A DNA stretch of 64,000 nt, from contig JAMYHX010000287.1 in NCBI GenBank assembly GCA_025529335.1, positions 1 to 64,000 on the forward strand. Direction: 5' to 3'. The translations under genes were made by a program, and so were the position numbers. A model generated the notes under the pieces. It searched no databases, was not told the DNA's origin, and saw only the letters and a list, made by a program, of their open reading frames with translations. Of this stretch, positions 35,162 through 47,697 are shown in pieces. The stretch comes from Rhizopus sp. PT2906 (Eukaryota > Mucoromycota > Mucoromycetes > Mucorales > Rhizopodaceae). Numbering within the stretch: position 1 is the stretch's first letter; each line of letters starts with the position of its first letter.

Positions 35162-35698
35162 TGTGGAAAGAAAAGACACATACACAGATATGCTTAAATC
35201 TCCGCTAAAGATAAGCACTGCAAAATCTAAAAAAGGTAATACTCCCTCTCAAACTGCAAAATGCTCTTTTGAAAGGAAACTGAAGGTTGGTCGAGTGAAA
35301 AACGCATTACATAATTCGATTTATACGTGGATACTACAGCTCAAAGTGTCATATAATTTATAAAATGTGCTTTTAGCAATAGCTTTGTTTATGTCCTACC
35401 ACTCTGAGATTTATATAAGCAGTCACACAGTTTAGAGAAGAAGAAAAAAGGTGAACAAGGATGCCAAAAGACCTCTAAAAGTTCTGATTGCTGCTGTGAC
35501 GACATTCTTCAGGTCAGCCATTGACCATCAGAACAAGGGACCAGATACCCATAAAAACCATCAGACCATAAAGTACCAGAGCAGCCTGCAAAGACCCACA
35601 GTAGCAGACATACCGTTGGGGTATGCAATAGGTGAGTCTTGTTAATTGTTAACTAGCTTATGTACCCCTTTCCGCCAGCCAGACAGCAGGAAGCATAA
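35162..35698. other. Intergenic region
   Basis: This region has no convincing gene. A plus-strand TATA-like element near 35411 and short open frames at about 35450-35640 could be the start of a decayed gene, but no motif is recognisable. Confidence 0.35.
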
Positions 35699-36009
35699 TC
35701 AAGCAATCTGTCGCAGCTGTGATCTCAGATAACTAGTTCCCTGTAAAGATTCCAATCGAATGTCCATAACTCTCCTTTTGGCTGCCTGCAAGCCTCCAGT
35801 TGAGTGAAGAAACGAACGATCGTTGTCAGTCCAGGACACGTATTGAGCATCATAAAAAGAGATTGCATAGAAATCCTTGAACACACAATCATCGCCTTGC
35901 TGAGCAAGTTTATAAAAAAAAAACACTTACCTTGACCAAAGAGAACAACCAGAAGGAACCAAAAAAAGTATAAAGAGAAAAGAAAGAAGGAAGAAAAGGA
36001 TGAGAGCAA
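35699..36009 (-). CDS. Candidate small protein with N-terminal hydrophobic segment
   Basis: I do not recognise this protein. Segments 36009-35931 and 35895-35699 join in phase to 91 residues. The first 25 residues are a hydrophobic leader (FFLFSLYFFWFLLVVLFG) and the rest is polar and helical, containing YVSWTDNDRSFLHSTGG and ending SQLRQIA. The intron needed is only 35 nt, shorter than any other here, so the model may be wrong or the gene decayed. No neighbour hints at a role. Confidence 0.3.
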
Positions 36010-38635
36010 ATTTCTTTTTTTTTATACCCTTTTCTAAGTTGTGTGAAGTTATTGTTTTCAATAAATAAGGTTTTACTCCTTTCAAGAAAATAAGGTTTAC
36101 ACTCACACTTTTGTTTATTTCTAAAGTGTTTCATGACTCTTTGCCTATCTTTTTTATATCTTTCTATTCATTCAAACTATCGCTTGTATTTATATTTTAA
36201 TGAAGTTGATCACCTCTATTTTTATATAGTAAAAAAGATTAAAAGGCAATAAATTTCATGCACTCTTTGTTTAAATCACGCGTCTTTGGGCGTATTTCCT
36301 AGTCTTGGCCACGCACATGATTTGTGTTACTCTGCCAAATCGTTTTCTCTCTTTTATTTGGCTTTTTGTCAGTAAAGAATAGATATATACTATTTTTTTA
36401 GTAGTTGTTGTATGAATTAATAATCTTGTTTAAAGAAATGGAGCAAGTTATGCATAAATCAAAAGAACGATACCACCAAAAATGATAATAACAAATGATA
36501 GACGCGTTCCGCAGCCATCAGGGGAAAGTAAGGGTATACGCTATGCGTCCTCAAATAGGTCATAACAGATGAAGCCATGGTTTCTATATGCTCTAAATGT
36601 TGCAATACGTATTGTTATCTGCGGTTCATCTGTCCTTGTACCTATCATCTTGCCGCTTCTGGATCTATTAATAAGCAGCCTTTGACCTTTTGCAAACTCG
36701 CATCGTATAATGAGGTAGATGGCTGCAATGATGACATCGTGTCAACTCTCCTTTTCCTGGTAATCACGTTGTGCTGTGAATGTGATGTATTACTCTGCAA
36801 GTACTAGCAGTGTTTAATTGCTGAAAATGGAGGAAATGATAGATTCTGTTTCAGGAATTCATGCTCACTAAACACAAGCACAATTTCATATGGCTTCTCT
36901 TACTGAGATTTGATTTTATCTCTCTATGATTTCCTTACGATTACAAATGTAGCAAAGAGCTCTTTGTCAAATATTTCCAGCTTCACCGGAATAATTGGAG
37001 AGCAACACAGTTGAAAAAGTTACAAAGTAAACGGGGTCGTATGCTTCGCCAATTCAAGCATTATAACATTTTGTCTTCGTTGTAGTCAAGTATTGAAACA
37101 TAAATAGATAATCTCCAAGACGAAATAGCTGAAATTGAGAGCCTCAAAGGAGAAAGAGTTTGGTTGGAACAAAGTGGGAAAGCATTCGGATTTTTAAACG
37201 CTTGATCAAAACACAGGAAACTCAACGCTATATTCCTGTCCTGTATCATCCTGGGAGCAGTGATCCATGTCTAGATCAATCACCACCGCTGAATATTTCT
37301 ACAGTCAGCTGTACTCACCTGATTCAATGGATGGACTAGCTCTAGACCAACTTCTGATACACCTATCAGAGTTCTTATGCCTTGCAGAAGATCAGCGTGA
37401 TGCTCTGTTCACCTCGATAATCATATAAGAGATTATATTTTATGTAGTTTAATACTGAAACATGCGTATACAACTATATCAATGTGATATTGGAATTATG
37501 AAGTAATCAAAGAAACATAAAGGTCGAATTCTTTTTATCACATTGTATGTTAGTTCAAGGCGAAGAAGATGTAGTTAATATAACATATGTATTATTTTAC
37601 AAGAATAAATGCTGTTAACATCTAGTGAATTATATTATATGACGCGTCATCAACTATTACAGACCAGAGACATCATGAAGCAATGTTATGGGCTTAGAAC
37701 TAATATCTTGGTTTGTGTATGAAATATGTATTGACTATACTACGTCAAAGTGTGTAATCTTCTTTGATATAAACGTAGAAATACGACAAATGATGCCATT
37801 TGAGGACAAGAGATTTCGTTTTGCAGAGATCAGAACGTTGCACGGATGGATTGATAAAATTTTTCTTAGCTTCAGAGTCCTAGTATTCGTCCAACGTGAA
37901 TAGTACCTCTAGCCAGAATGGTCAAAGAGGTCGGGCAAGAGCGGCTCAATGAATCGTTAGCAGGGCTCAGCCTCATCGACATCCTCTCGTATAGCAGCCC
38001 TGAGTAGTTTTTAAATTAAACCACAAATAGCCTTGATAAACTTTTGTTCTGCAGCTTGAGAAGTATTGCCATTTTTGAATTTTTCAGTGCCCCTAGTATT
38101 ACCCTTTCTTCTTCACACAGATTTTGGAGCATAATAACCCCCCCTTCTTTATGACCTGAGTATATGCTTGGGTAAAACGGTCTTTCTTTATCAGCAGCAG
38201 TTGGTAAGAAAATATGCAGCTAAATCCTGCTTTATATAAGTAATCAAACACTTCATAGTTGTTTGTAATAAAATAGGAGAATAATGGACATTTTAAAATA
38301 AAGGAATGGTTTGTGCTTAACGATAATTATTCATGCACAAGGAGCTTGAAGGGACAATACTCTATGAACAAAAAGGCTTTGAGAAATCTGAAGCTTAGTG
38401 TGTATCCGTGTAGCGTATAATCACTAAATAATGATATAAGCTCATCACAACGCGATATGTCAGTGATATAATTAATTAACGGCTCTGTTTTGACTATAAA
38501 AATGTTCTAACATTAAAGATGTAAAGAGACATCAGCGGTATTTTAACTTCAAACGAAATAAACGTCCATTTTTTTGATTTCCTATTTTTTCTCTTTTTGC
38601 TCCTTTATCCACCGCCAATATATATAGATATACAC
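36010..38635. other. Long gap with decayed coding remnants
   Basis: No intact gene is seen. At about 36950-37330 the plus strand shows coding-like fragments in shifting frames, such as LQDEIAEIESLKGERVWLEQ and RYIPVLYHPGSSDP. These are interrupted by stops and frameshifts, consistent with an old transposon or gene relic. The remainder is AT-rich with no recognisable feature. Confidence 0.4.
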
Positions 38636-40339
38636 ATGTCCTCTTTTGACACTGCCGTTGTGCTTTTAGGTCCCATATTCTTAAAACAAGGATCCCAATT
38701 TGAAGGCGATTATACCCTTTCCAGTAAGAAAAAAAGAAGAAAGAACAATTTAAAAACGTTATTTACTTTTAATAGACCTCATCTTCTTTAATGAACAAAG
38801 CGACCAAACAGATATGATCGACGTAATATTTAACCTTGAAGTCATCATTAGTACATCTGCTATAAACTTTTTTATGATTGAAAGAAAATCTTGGCAAGTG
38901 TAAGTTTATCCAAGGAAAAAAAAAAAAAAAATACTAATAACAATCTATAGCGCAACCACTGACACCGACGGACGCCTAAATAGATTTCTAAATGAAGTCT
39001 TTGGAGTGGATGTAGTACATCTGATACTTTGTTATTCAATACTTTTATTAACCATTCTTTTTATAGGATGAGTGCCCTGAAGAATCAGCAAAGGCAGCAA
39101 TATTTAAAGTAGAAATGAATGATGTTCATAGTAATAATCATAAATACTTCATGGTCTATAGCGAAATAAAAGATGAATGCTCTTATCTATACGCTGTTCC
39201 CATCACCGATACGAAATACATGCGTTCTACTTACGGTCTGACCGGTGACCTCATTTATAAAGAACTCTCATATACAATTGATAAACAAATGAATAACCAG
39301 TCACAAAAGGGCGCACAAAAAGTTCTGCAAAAAGAAAGAAGACAAGAGAAAATAATCAACGAAATTATTCAACTGGACGATGGCTCAATTTCTGACGATG
39401 AGAATGATTTAGCTACCAAATTGGATGTGCTTAATAATCTGAACATGGAGGAGGTTGAGGTGGGTGGGCTTGAGATTACGAGGGTTCTGTCGCCCGCATT
39501 TGAAGAACATATCAAGGATGATAAAGTATCAAGCGCGAATACAAACCTCAATGACGATTGGAATATGACAAAGCTTATACCAAAGGACCTGCTGTCAAGG
39601 GAAGATACCACGACAAGTCAAATATGTCAACAAGAAGAGACCGATGGTGGTGGTGGTGGTAGTGATGGTGACAGGCCGATCCAGAAACCACTGAAGAGCA
39701 AAAGAGAAAGGCTTCTTGATCACCTGTTCAATGAAGATGGCGAAGATGATCCCGAGTTCGACTTTTCGGTGCAGACTGACTGGACAACGCAGTACAGCAA
39801 GTCGCGTGGCAGCAGCAGACGCGGCAGTGAAGACTTTGAGGGTCCCATGCTCACCGACTTGCTGAATATGAAACGTAGCAGAGAAGAGGTGGAGCAAAGG
39901 GGACTTCCCTCTAAAAAACAAAAGATCAACACTGCGAGCGAGCTACAGCCACGGCCTCTTGCAGCCACAAGCAGCTCCACGCCCATGCCCACGCCCAAGC
40001 CCTCAACGCCCAAACCAACCGAAGATAAAAGATATGTAAGTACTTAAATATATGATATGTATTTTTTTTTTACTAACAATAAAAATTTGTAGAAAATCAA
40101 AAAGATGGTCAAGGACGCGTTGGGGGCCAACTTTAGCGTGGAACGATATACCCTCATATATCAGAGTATCAAACACCATTTCGTAAGCATTAAATAAACA
40201 AAGAAGCAAATCGATGAAACTAACTATTGTAATACTTTAGCAGGATAAACTGGAAATGGCGGACCATGTAAGGCTACGTAGCATAATACAGAGTCATGTA
40301 GCCTTCCATGAGTATATTGATACTTTGAATAAAATATAG
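38636..40339 (+). CDS. Unassigned protein, possible Sld7/MTBP-like replication factor
   Basis: Six exons (38636-38723, 38776-38899, 38951-39011, 39067-40035, 40093-40182, 40241-40339) give 476 residues. The N-terminal 170 residues look folded and beta-rich (MSSFDTAVVLLGPIFLKQG onward). A disordered acidic middle follows, with Gly, Ser and Pro runs and a KPSTPKP stretch. The last 65 residues form a helical module (KKMVKDALGANFSVERYTLIYQ, then a helix ending in YIDTLNKI). A helical C-terminal module after a long linker is the layout of Sld7, the MTBP counterpart that loads Sld3 in replication initiation. The resemblance is weak and could be coincidental. Confidence 0.55.
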
Positions 40340-41903
40340 GCCACAACAAAAAAAGTCTTTTGTTTTGTTTTATATATTTGGAGGACAATTGAGCCAACTA
40401 TAAATGGTACGTTTGATGTGATAATCATTATAATAATTCGAGCATAAGCTTTCAATAGCGTATACTTCCATAGCATCTGATAAGAATAACTTGTGTAAGT
40501 AAAAATAATCGGATTGGACCACATTAAATCTTCCCTATAATACTCTTTTGATTTGTTGGCTATATTTACAAATAATTGGAGAGAATACAGGAGGCAATTA
40601 TGTCAGTTGATCAGTGGGCAGCAAGAGCAACTTTAAAAAATGAAATAGCCCCCTTTAGCCATTATTCAACCAAGAGCTTATTCAATGTGGTATGACAGTT
40701 TTCATCAGCAATAACTCTACATAAACAGTCAAGAAGTGTGGATGAAGCACCTAAACGCACGGAGATTTAAACATACAAGACATTTTTCGAGCACTTGACA
40801 GCTACTTTAACGTCAACAAGTAGCAGTAGTAGTAGCAGTAGTTATCCCAAACGATGTTTCACCATATCCAAAGTTGTACAATCTCCACATCTATATATGT
40901 TACACATCGCCACTTCAAATAAAAGGATGATTTTCACAGATGTGTAAGCTGGGCACGTCTTATGAAAGATCCTTGTGTGTTGAGCAGCGTTTGTAGAGCA
41001 GTTTTTCTTACAAAGATACACGCATTGGTAAACAGGCTACAAATCTATTTGTTATGAATAATAAACACTGCACTGAAACATGCAAGTTTAATACAAACAT
41101 TACTTAAAATCGCTATTAATCTTCCTTGTGGCTTCATAGAATCATACCATGACTTTGGTCTGATTCGATAAAGAGGTTGTTTGCATTCTTCCTCAATAAA
41201 ATACAAAGACCGGTAATATAATGCCGATTATATGATCTACCAAAGAGAGTTCGGCTAGTTTTACTATTTTGGGATATCATGTAACATGTAAGTTGTTGTT
41301 TAGGCTCTTTTTCCCTATTTTAGATACATTTGGCTAGTGGTTCTTTTTGAGTTTTTCATGGAAACATCCCTAAGGTAGATGCCATTAGAACATTATCATC
41401 TATAAAACAGGCATCTGTGTATACACGTACGCCTACAACTATAGTGTTGGGCCACTGACCTTTTTTTACGGTTCAAATGACGCCAATTATACCTTTTTTG
41501 AACAGGGTAAATTTTTTAAGAGATCATTTCAGCCAACCATAAACAAAAACAATATCGTGGGATAATATTTACCCCAAGATGAGATAATACCATTTATGGT
41601 CTTTAATCAATGAAAAGTTTTTCCACCCTTTTTGCCGGCTGAACCATATTTCCTTTCAAATTATTGTTAAAGAGTTACAGGCTTATTATGTCAAATAGTT
41701 ATCAATATAAATAACCGGAATAAGTAGTTTACGATACTAAAAGTTAAATTAAGCCTTTTTATAAACAATCTGCAATGTTTATATCATCACAAAAAACAAA
41801 TAAAGAATAGACTGTGTAGGCCAATGAACATGGTTGTCGGCAATTGAAAGCGATAAATATAAATAATGTAAATCACTTAATGATGTTATTTTTTCAACTC
41901 ATC
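40340..41903. other. Gap upstream of the asparagine synthetase gene
   Basis: No convincing gene. A tiny open frame at 40600-40692 (30 codons from ATG) can be extended to 43 codons by a 39-nt intron ending at 40728. It has no recognisable motif and I give it little weight. A short AGT/AGC repeat lies near 40820-40845. The promoter of the synthetase gene should lie in the right part. Confidence 0.4.
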
Positions 41904-43944
41904 ATGTGTGGCTTCTCTGCTTATTTTCATTTCGATTCAACCGAACCATTCAAGGCTCTTGATCTTGAAACATCCTTACAATACATTCAGCATAGAGGAC
42001 CTGATTCAAATGGTATTTTTGTGTCAGATTGTGGTCGATGTGGTAAGTAACGATTGATATATTATCTTATCGTATTATTTATCACCTTAAACAGGATTAG
42101 GCCACGCTCGTCTATCTATCATTGACTTGGCTGGAGGTCAACAACCATTATCAAATGTATCTAAAGACATTCATGCTATAGTCAATGGAGAGCTCTACGA
42201 CTTTGAACGCATCAGAGCAGAGCTTGAACAAAAGGGATATTCATTCAAGACAAAGAGTGATAGTGAAATTGTTTTACCACTCTATGAAGAATACGGACTC
42301 TCCTTCCTCGAACATCTTCGTGGTGAATTTGCTGTTTGCATCTTTGATTCAAGAAGAAATCGATTAATCATTGCTCGTGACCGATTTGGTATTAAGCCTC
42401 TCTTTTATACAATTCAAAACGGTACATTGCTCGTTGCTAGTGAAATGAAGGCTTTCATTCCTATGGGGCTCAAGGCTGAATGGAATGTTGATTGTATTAT
42501 GAATGGTGGTGAATTACTTGGTAACAAGACTTGCCTCAAAGGCGTTTATAAACTTCCACCTGCACATTATCTTGTTGCTCAACCCAACGGCTTTGTCGAG
42601 ATTCGTTCTTACTGGGATGCTGATTACCCCGAAAAGGATGTCAAGGATACTCGTTCTGTTGAAGAAATGATACAAGGTGTTCGCGAACGCTTACTGGAAT
42701 CTATTAGACTTAGATTACGTGCTGATGTCCCTGTCGGCGTCTATCTTAGCGGTGGTATCGACAGCTCCTGTGTTGCCGGTATGGCCACAGCCTTACTAAG
42801 AGAAAAGAACCCTCAAGCCAAAATCAAAGCATTCACAATCTCATTTAAGGACAGTAAAGATCATGATGAATCCGCTATTGCAGACAGAACTGCCCAATTT
42901 ATTGATGCCGACTTTGAAAAGCTCGAATTGACCGAGAGTGATCTACTGGAGAACTTTGAAGAATCCGTCTGGCATATCGAAGCTCCTCAGATAAACCTGA
43001 ATGGCGTCGGAAAATTCATGCTCTCCAAGCTTGTGCGCGACAGAGGCTATAAGGTTGTTTTGACTGGTGAAGGATCTGATGAACATTTTGCTGGCTATGC
43101 CTTTTTCCTCCGTGACTATTTACGTGAACCAGATAATGCAGGCCCTGAAGAATTTAGAGTTACTGATGATGAACGAGCTGGACTCTCAAAGTCCCTTTTG
43201 GAAACCCTAGGAAAAACAGCTACCAGTACAAAACAACCTAAAATTGATGACTATGAGGAACTTGTCAAAACGAACAAGGCAGTCAATGGTATCACTGGCT
43301 ACGTGTTTCTTTCAAAAGTATTTAGTCTTACACCCAAAAACTTCAAGCCAGAGGTATTCCAAAAGTATGGTCAACCCAATCCTGCTTTTACTATGGTCGA
43401 AACGATCAATGGTGTTGCCCGAGCAAAGGCTAACAAGAAATGGCATCCTCTTCATACATCTCTTTATATCGAAAATCATACCATGCTCCCCAATTATCTC
43501 TGTAACGCTCTTGGTGATCGTAGTGAAATGGCACATTCTGTTGAAGCTCGTACACCATTCTTAGATCACCCTCTCTGTGAATATGTAAATGGTCTTCCTC
43601 CTTCTGTCAAGGTCAAGATTGAAAAGGACGGTAACTTGAACGAAAAATGGATCCTTAAAGAGGCTGTGAAGCCATATATCACTGAAGAGATTTACAAACG
43701 AATCAAGCATCCTTATGTCGCACCCTCATCCCAAGGAAAAGGAGAAGCTGTGACCAACTTGATAAATAGACTGCTCAGCAAGGAAAACATTGAACGACTG
43801 GGTTGGGCAAGTTATGACAAGGTCTATGAGTCTAAGCAAGCATTCTTTGACACTGGAGATATGTTCTTATTTAGAGATATGTTGATGCTGATGTCTTATG
43901 TCATCATTTCCCAGAGATTCAATGTTGCTCCTTATTCCGTGTAG
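41904..43944 (+). CDS. Glutamine-hydrolysing asparagine synthetase
   Basis: It makes asparagine from aspartate, ATP and glutamine. Exons 41904-42042 and 42095-43944 give 662 residues. The start is fixed by chemistry: the MCGF at 41904 supplies the Cys that becomes the N-terminal nucleophile of the class II glutaminase domain, so upstream in-frame codons are leader. The glutaminase half contains QHRGPDSNG, GHARLSIIDL and NGELYDF. The synthetase half has the pyrophosphate loop LSGGIDSS (about residue 285) and LTGEGSDEHFAGY. It is longer than yeast Asn1/Asn2 (about 572) and resembles the longer AsnB subgroup shared by bacteria and some fungi. Confidence 0.9.
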
Positions 43945-44062
43945 ATTAGCCAATACAGTTTTTTAGTCTATAATTAGACGGATGTTAGTTTGAAATTAGA
44001 CAAAATAAAATTAGTTTTTGGACGGGCTCAGTTTGTTGGATGTTTCTTACCTGCACTAAATT

Positions 44063-44082
44063 ACTTAAGCGATAACTTAAGT
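44063..44082 (-). repeat. Small hairpin spanning the Fanzor stop codon
   Basis: A 7-bp perfect stem (ACTTAAG paired with CTTAAGT) with a 6-nt loop includes the terminal TAA of the Fanzor relic at 44077-44079. TnpB and Fanzor guide RNAs often begin inside or just after the 3' end of the gene, so a structured element here may be part of such an RNA, or simply an AT-rich palindrome. Confidence 0.35.
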
Positions 44083-47000
44083 GGAGAGAATTTTTGCTTT
44101 TTTGTAGTCAGATGAAGAAGAATCTTCCCTTCTTCTTTTGAATGATGTGGTTGCATTGGAGCGGGCGAGGCAGTCTGGACGTTTTTCTGATTTTCGAAGT
44201 TCTACAAGTATTTTTTTGAAATTACACACAGCTGCCTGATCTCTATTCCAAAGTTTTACAGGTTGGTGATTGCTGCATCTCAAAAGCCCATTGCAAATGA
44301 CAGTGGGATGCTTCTGTCTCTTATGCGGGCGTGGGTTGGTAACTCTCTTGAACTTTTCCAACTTTCCTTCGCAGTCCGGACAGACCGAGGACGTCTTAAA
44401 CTCATCAATAAGGAGCACCTTCAAATCATTCTTTTGCAACATTGATATAAGCCCCTTATTCTTGACAGGTTCGTGATACTTCACAGTGGGGGCTGATCAA
44501 TTCCCCAACACTAACACACAATCCGAGCCAAATTTTTCTTTAAGCCCTTTGACCAAGCTTTCTTCATTCTGTCTGGAATACAATTTGCTTGAAAATCGCA
44601 TTTTTCGAAAGGGGAGAAGGTTTAGCGTTTGCAGCTGTGAACTAGTGAAATTCTTGACGACTTTAAGCTTTTGTATGATAGCTGCTTGATCTTGACAGCC
44701 AAAAGACCAGATTAATGCTTCTTCCGCAAATCTTGATATGTGGGTGATAGTAGTTTTAGGGAGGCGTTTCTTGACATGGGCTTGATTGAGTAAAATTTGA
44801 AGATGAGTAATAAAATTTTGCAACTTGAAAAGCTCATCCTCGTTATCTGTATTATTTTTTGGGAATGTCCCAGTGAATCGAGCAACAAAAAGTCGTCCCC
44901 AATACAGGTCGTGTGTTTTTGTTATAAAAAAGTCATTGATAGTGTCGGGATAAAAATTTCTGACGTTGGTCTTTGTCTCATTGCCATAATATTCAGTCAA
45001 GACGTCTTCGTATTCTGCTCTGACTTTTATATATTCAATATACGAGGGAAGATCAACAGATTTTGACTTTTTTTTACTCGTCATTTCTTCTGCAAAACGT
45101 ACATCTTCAGGTTTCAGGTTCTTTTGTAATTTACGAAAATGCCTTGATAATTTCGATCTGCTGGACTGTGTGTATCGCAATATTTGTTTTCTTTCTGTAG
45201 AGCTGGTCTCCTTCATACAGTAGAGAAGACCTCGTCTATTGGGGTCCATCAATACACATTTTCCTTTTATCTCCGCGTGTTGCGAACTGGTCAACTTTTC
45301 GATATACTCTACTTTATTTTCATCTGTATCAATATCTTTTCTTCTTTTGTTTCCCGCTTGCTTGCGACTTGTTGGGAAGTTTTGTTTTACAACCGACACA
45401 CCAACCCCATCTGTTTGGATAGTCCCTTCAAAAGAGATTGTACCTTGTCTTCTTAGAACCTTTTTCTGTAAATAAACCACTTGGTTCCAAATGTCGAGTT
45501 TGTCACTTGAGACCTTTTTGTTTTTGAGGATGTGAAAATTGACAATTTTGCTGTCAATAGTCATGTACATAGGTATAAACGAAGTACGCAGTGGAAAGCA
45601 GACGAAACAATCGGATTTCAAAGATTCACAAATAGACGCAAGCTTGAAAAAGGCCTTGAAATGATTTTGAGGTCTACTGACTACATCATAATATATAGAA
45701 TCCTTTTCAAATCTGTAAGATTTTGGATATGTAGAAAGGAAGTCTTCTAGTTTCAATCTAGATTCATTGTCCAATTATGTATCGTTGTGTATGACTCCCT
45801 TGGATATAGAAAGCTTGAAGAGCGTACATGGGGTAGTAATCTGTTCTCGAATGGCCTTGTTTATATCATCGTCGCTATAGCCTTGTGTTTTCATTTTTTG
45901 TCGGAGATTCTCTGTTTTTTCAGTCTTTTTGAAAAGCTTGTTCAAGACCATCAGCAGCCTGTTTCCAAAATGTGCTCTAATATTATTGACATAAGCTGTT
46001 TGAATTTTTACACACTCGTATAGCGCAATCTTCTGGGCATTTGTCAATTTAGCTGGAGTGTATTTTGCATGCTGGAAATAATGATCTTTGTGCTTTCCGA
46101 TCAACTTTCTGTAATTTTGGACCGCATCGGTAAGTTTGGACTTTCCAGTGACACTACCATCCCGAGACTGCCTCAATAAAAGAGACAAAAAGACTTCTAC
46201 AAAGAAATTCTTGTTGATGTGGTTTCCCAAGTCAAAGTTTGCATCTGATGTTATCTCCTTCAAGAAAATACATTTGGAGAACGCGAAAGTATGTGTGACC
46301 ACCTTATTCGTAAGATCAACCAAATCATGTAATGGTTTGACATATGGAGCCTTCCATATATCTTTCACGGTTGTCTTGATTGACATAATACGTCCATTCG
46401 AAGCAGATACAGAAGCACTGGCATTAGACACTCCAGTAGCAGAAGAGGGTGCTACAGTCTCGAGAGTAGGCATTGCAGTACCAGAAAAAGTCGCTGCAGC
46501 ACCAGAAGTAGATGCGAATGTATTAGATGCCAAATTCTTTTGAAGACCAATAGTCTTGCTTGATTCACCAGAAAGCAGGCTTTGAAAGAAGTCATAATCA
46601 GATTCAAACCAGTAATCGCTGGAGCGAAGTTGCTCAGAGTTTGCCTTCTTCCCTTGAGAGTCATTTTGAGAGCTTTCTCTACCTTTTCAAGAAAAAAAAA
46701 ACCATTAGTTATCTCAATATTTTGATCAATTTACAGAAAACTTACTAGTTCGTTTTCTTGCAGTAGTAGTAGTAGAAAAGGACAGGAAGCTATCCTCAGA
46801 CTTGTCTTCCATATTATCGTGCATAAACGAATACGTTTCTGCAGTTTTTTTGAGAGCAAGAGAATGGCCTTTTATAATTGTTGTCAGAAAGGTTCAAAAT
46901 AATACCGTACTTTTTACCTTTTTTTAGTGTCCTTTCGCGAAGAGCAGAAGAAGCACGCTGAAAGTCATCATCAGACTTATCTAGAATATTGTTTTTTGGT

Positions 47001-47175
47001 TTCGAAGACCCTATGGCTGTCTTTTTGACAGATGGTTCTATTATAGTTAATGTTAACGTTTATCTAAAATAGAGTTCATTTTTCTGCCTTCACCTTTTCT
47101 TGACATCTTCTTACGAACAACAACAATAGGCGGTTGGAAATCGTCGTCAGAGTCATCTTTTTTATCAGATGGCAT
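44077..47175 (-). pseudogene. Fanzor (eukaryotic TnpB-like RNA-guided nuclease), two nonsense codons
   Basis: A TnpB/Fanzor-type nuclease gene. Exons 47175-47094, 47037-46918, 46868-46746 and 46682-44077 keep one frame through 977 codons, except for TAA at 45775-45777 and TGA at 44497-44499. The N-terminal 150 residues are Ser/Asp/Lys-rich with repeated DSDDDFQ-like units. RuvC-I is LMDPNRRGLLY (Asp codon 45244-45246). The RuvC-II region holds VLVLGN, then the TGA, then KYHEP and LLIDEFKTSS (Glu codon 44401-44403). A zinc ribbon follows (CPDC, CNGLLRC), and RuvC-III is NRDQAAVCN (Asp codon 44239-44241). All three acidic residues survive, so inactivation looks recent. Functionality as it stands is doubtful. 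Confidence 0.85.
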
Positions 47176-47697
47176 TTTGTACTGTATTTACGAAATTCAA
47201 AGTAAAGAACGTCTTGATGTTTTGATTCTTGTTTTTAAAAAGAAAGAGACGAATGGTATTTTGAGGTGATTAATTTTATTTACTACATGTAAAATAACAA
47301 CAATTTATAAATTTTTAGTCGCGTCTTGAATCCATTATTAAATGAAAAGGTTTATCTCAAGAAGTTTACTAATTATCGTGTTTAAATGTTTTGGCTTGTG
47401 TTTACATAAAGCTTTAAAAGTGTCAAAACTTTGGAGACGTTGTACAAAATAAAATTTAAATCGTACAATAGAATTTTGCTGATCGTCTAGTTTTTTGATG
47501 TAGTATACGAATTTATGAAGTATCATCATAATTACACGAGAGCTAAGTGATCTTGGTTGTTCCCGCCCTCCTCTCCCTGTTTCTTCTCGGTTTGTCTCTT
47601 TGTTTGTTATATTCTCACTCAAAAAAAAAGCTTTTTATATTACTGTATTTTATTTTACGTTGTACAATTCGAACTAATAAAGAAAAGAATGATTACA
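47176..47697. other. Spacer between Fanzor relic and retrotransposon
   Basis: AT-rich DNA that contains the left arm of the 68-bp inverted repeat and the 137-nt loop. A minus-strand open frame (about 47622-47338) crosses the arm but has no recognisable domain. I could not find terminal inverted repeats for the Fanzor unit by eye. Confidence 0.5.
47493..47560 (-). repeat. Left arm of 68-bp perfect inverted repeat
   Basis: The reverse complement of these 68 nt is identical to 47698-47765. The arms are separated by 137 nt. Confidence 0.93.

Noticed and set aside
41844..41903. N-terminal extension of asparagine synthetase upstream of 41904
   Set aside because: The catalytic cysteine must become N-terminal after Met removal, so the start has to be the MCGF at 41904.
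44497..45777. Alternative genetic code explaining the in-frame TAA and TGA of the Fanzor gene
   Set aside because: Many intact genes in the window end with each of the three standard stops, so the codons are read as stops.
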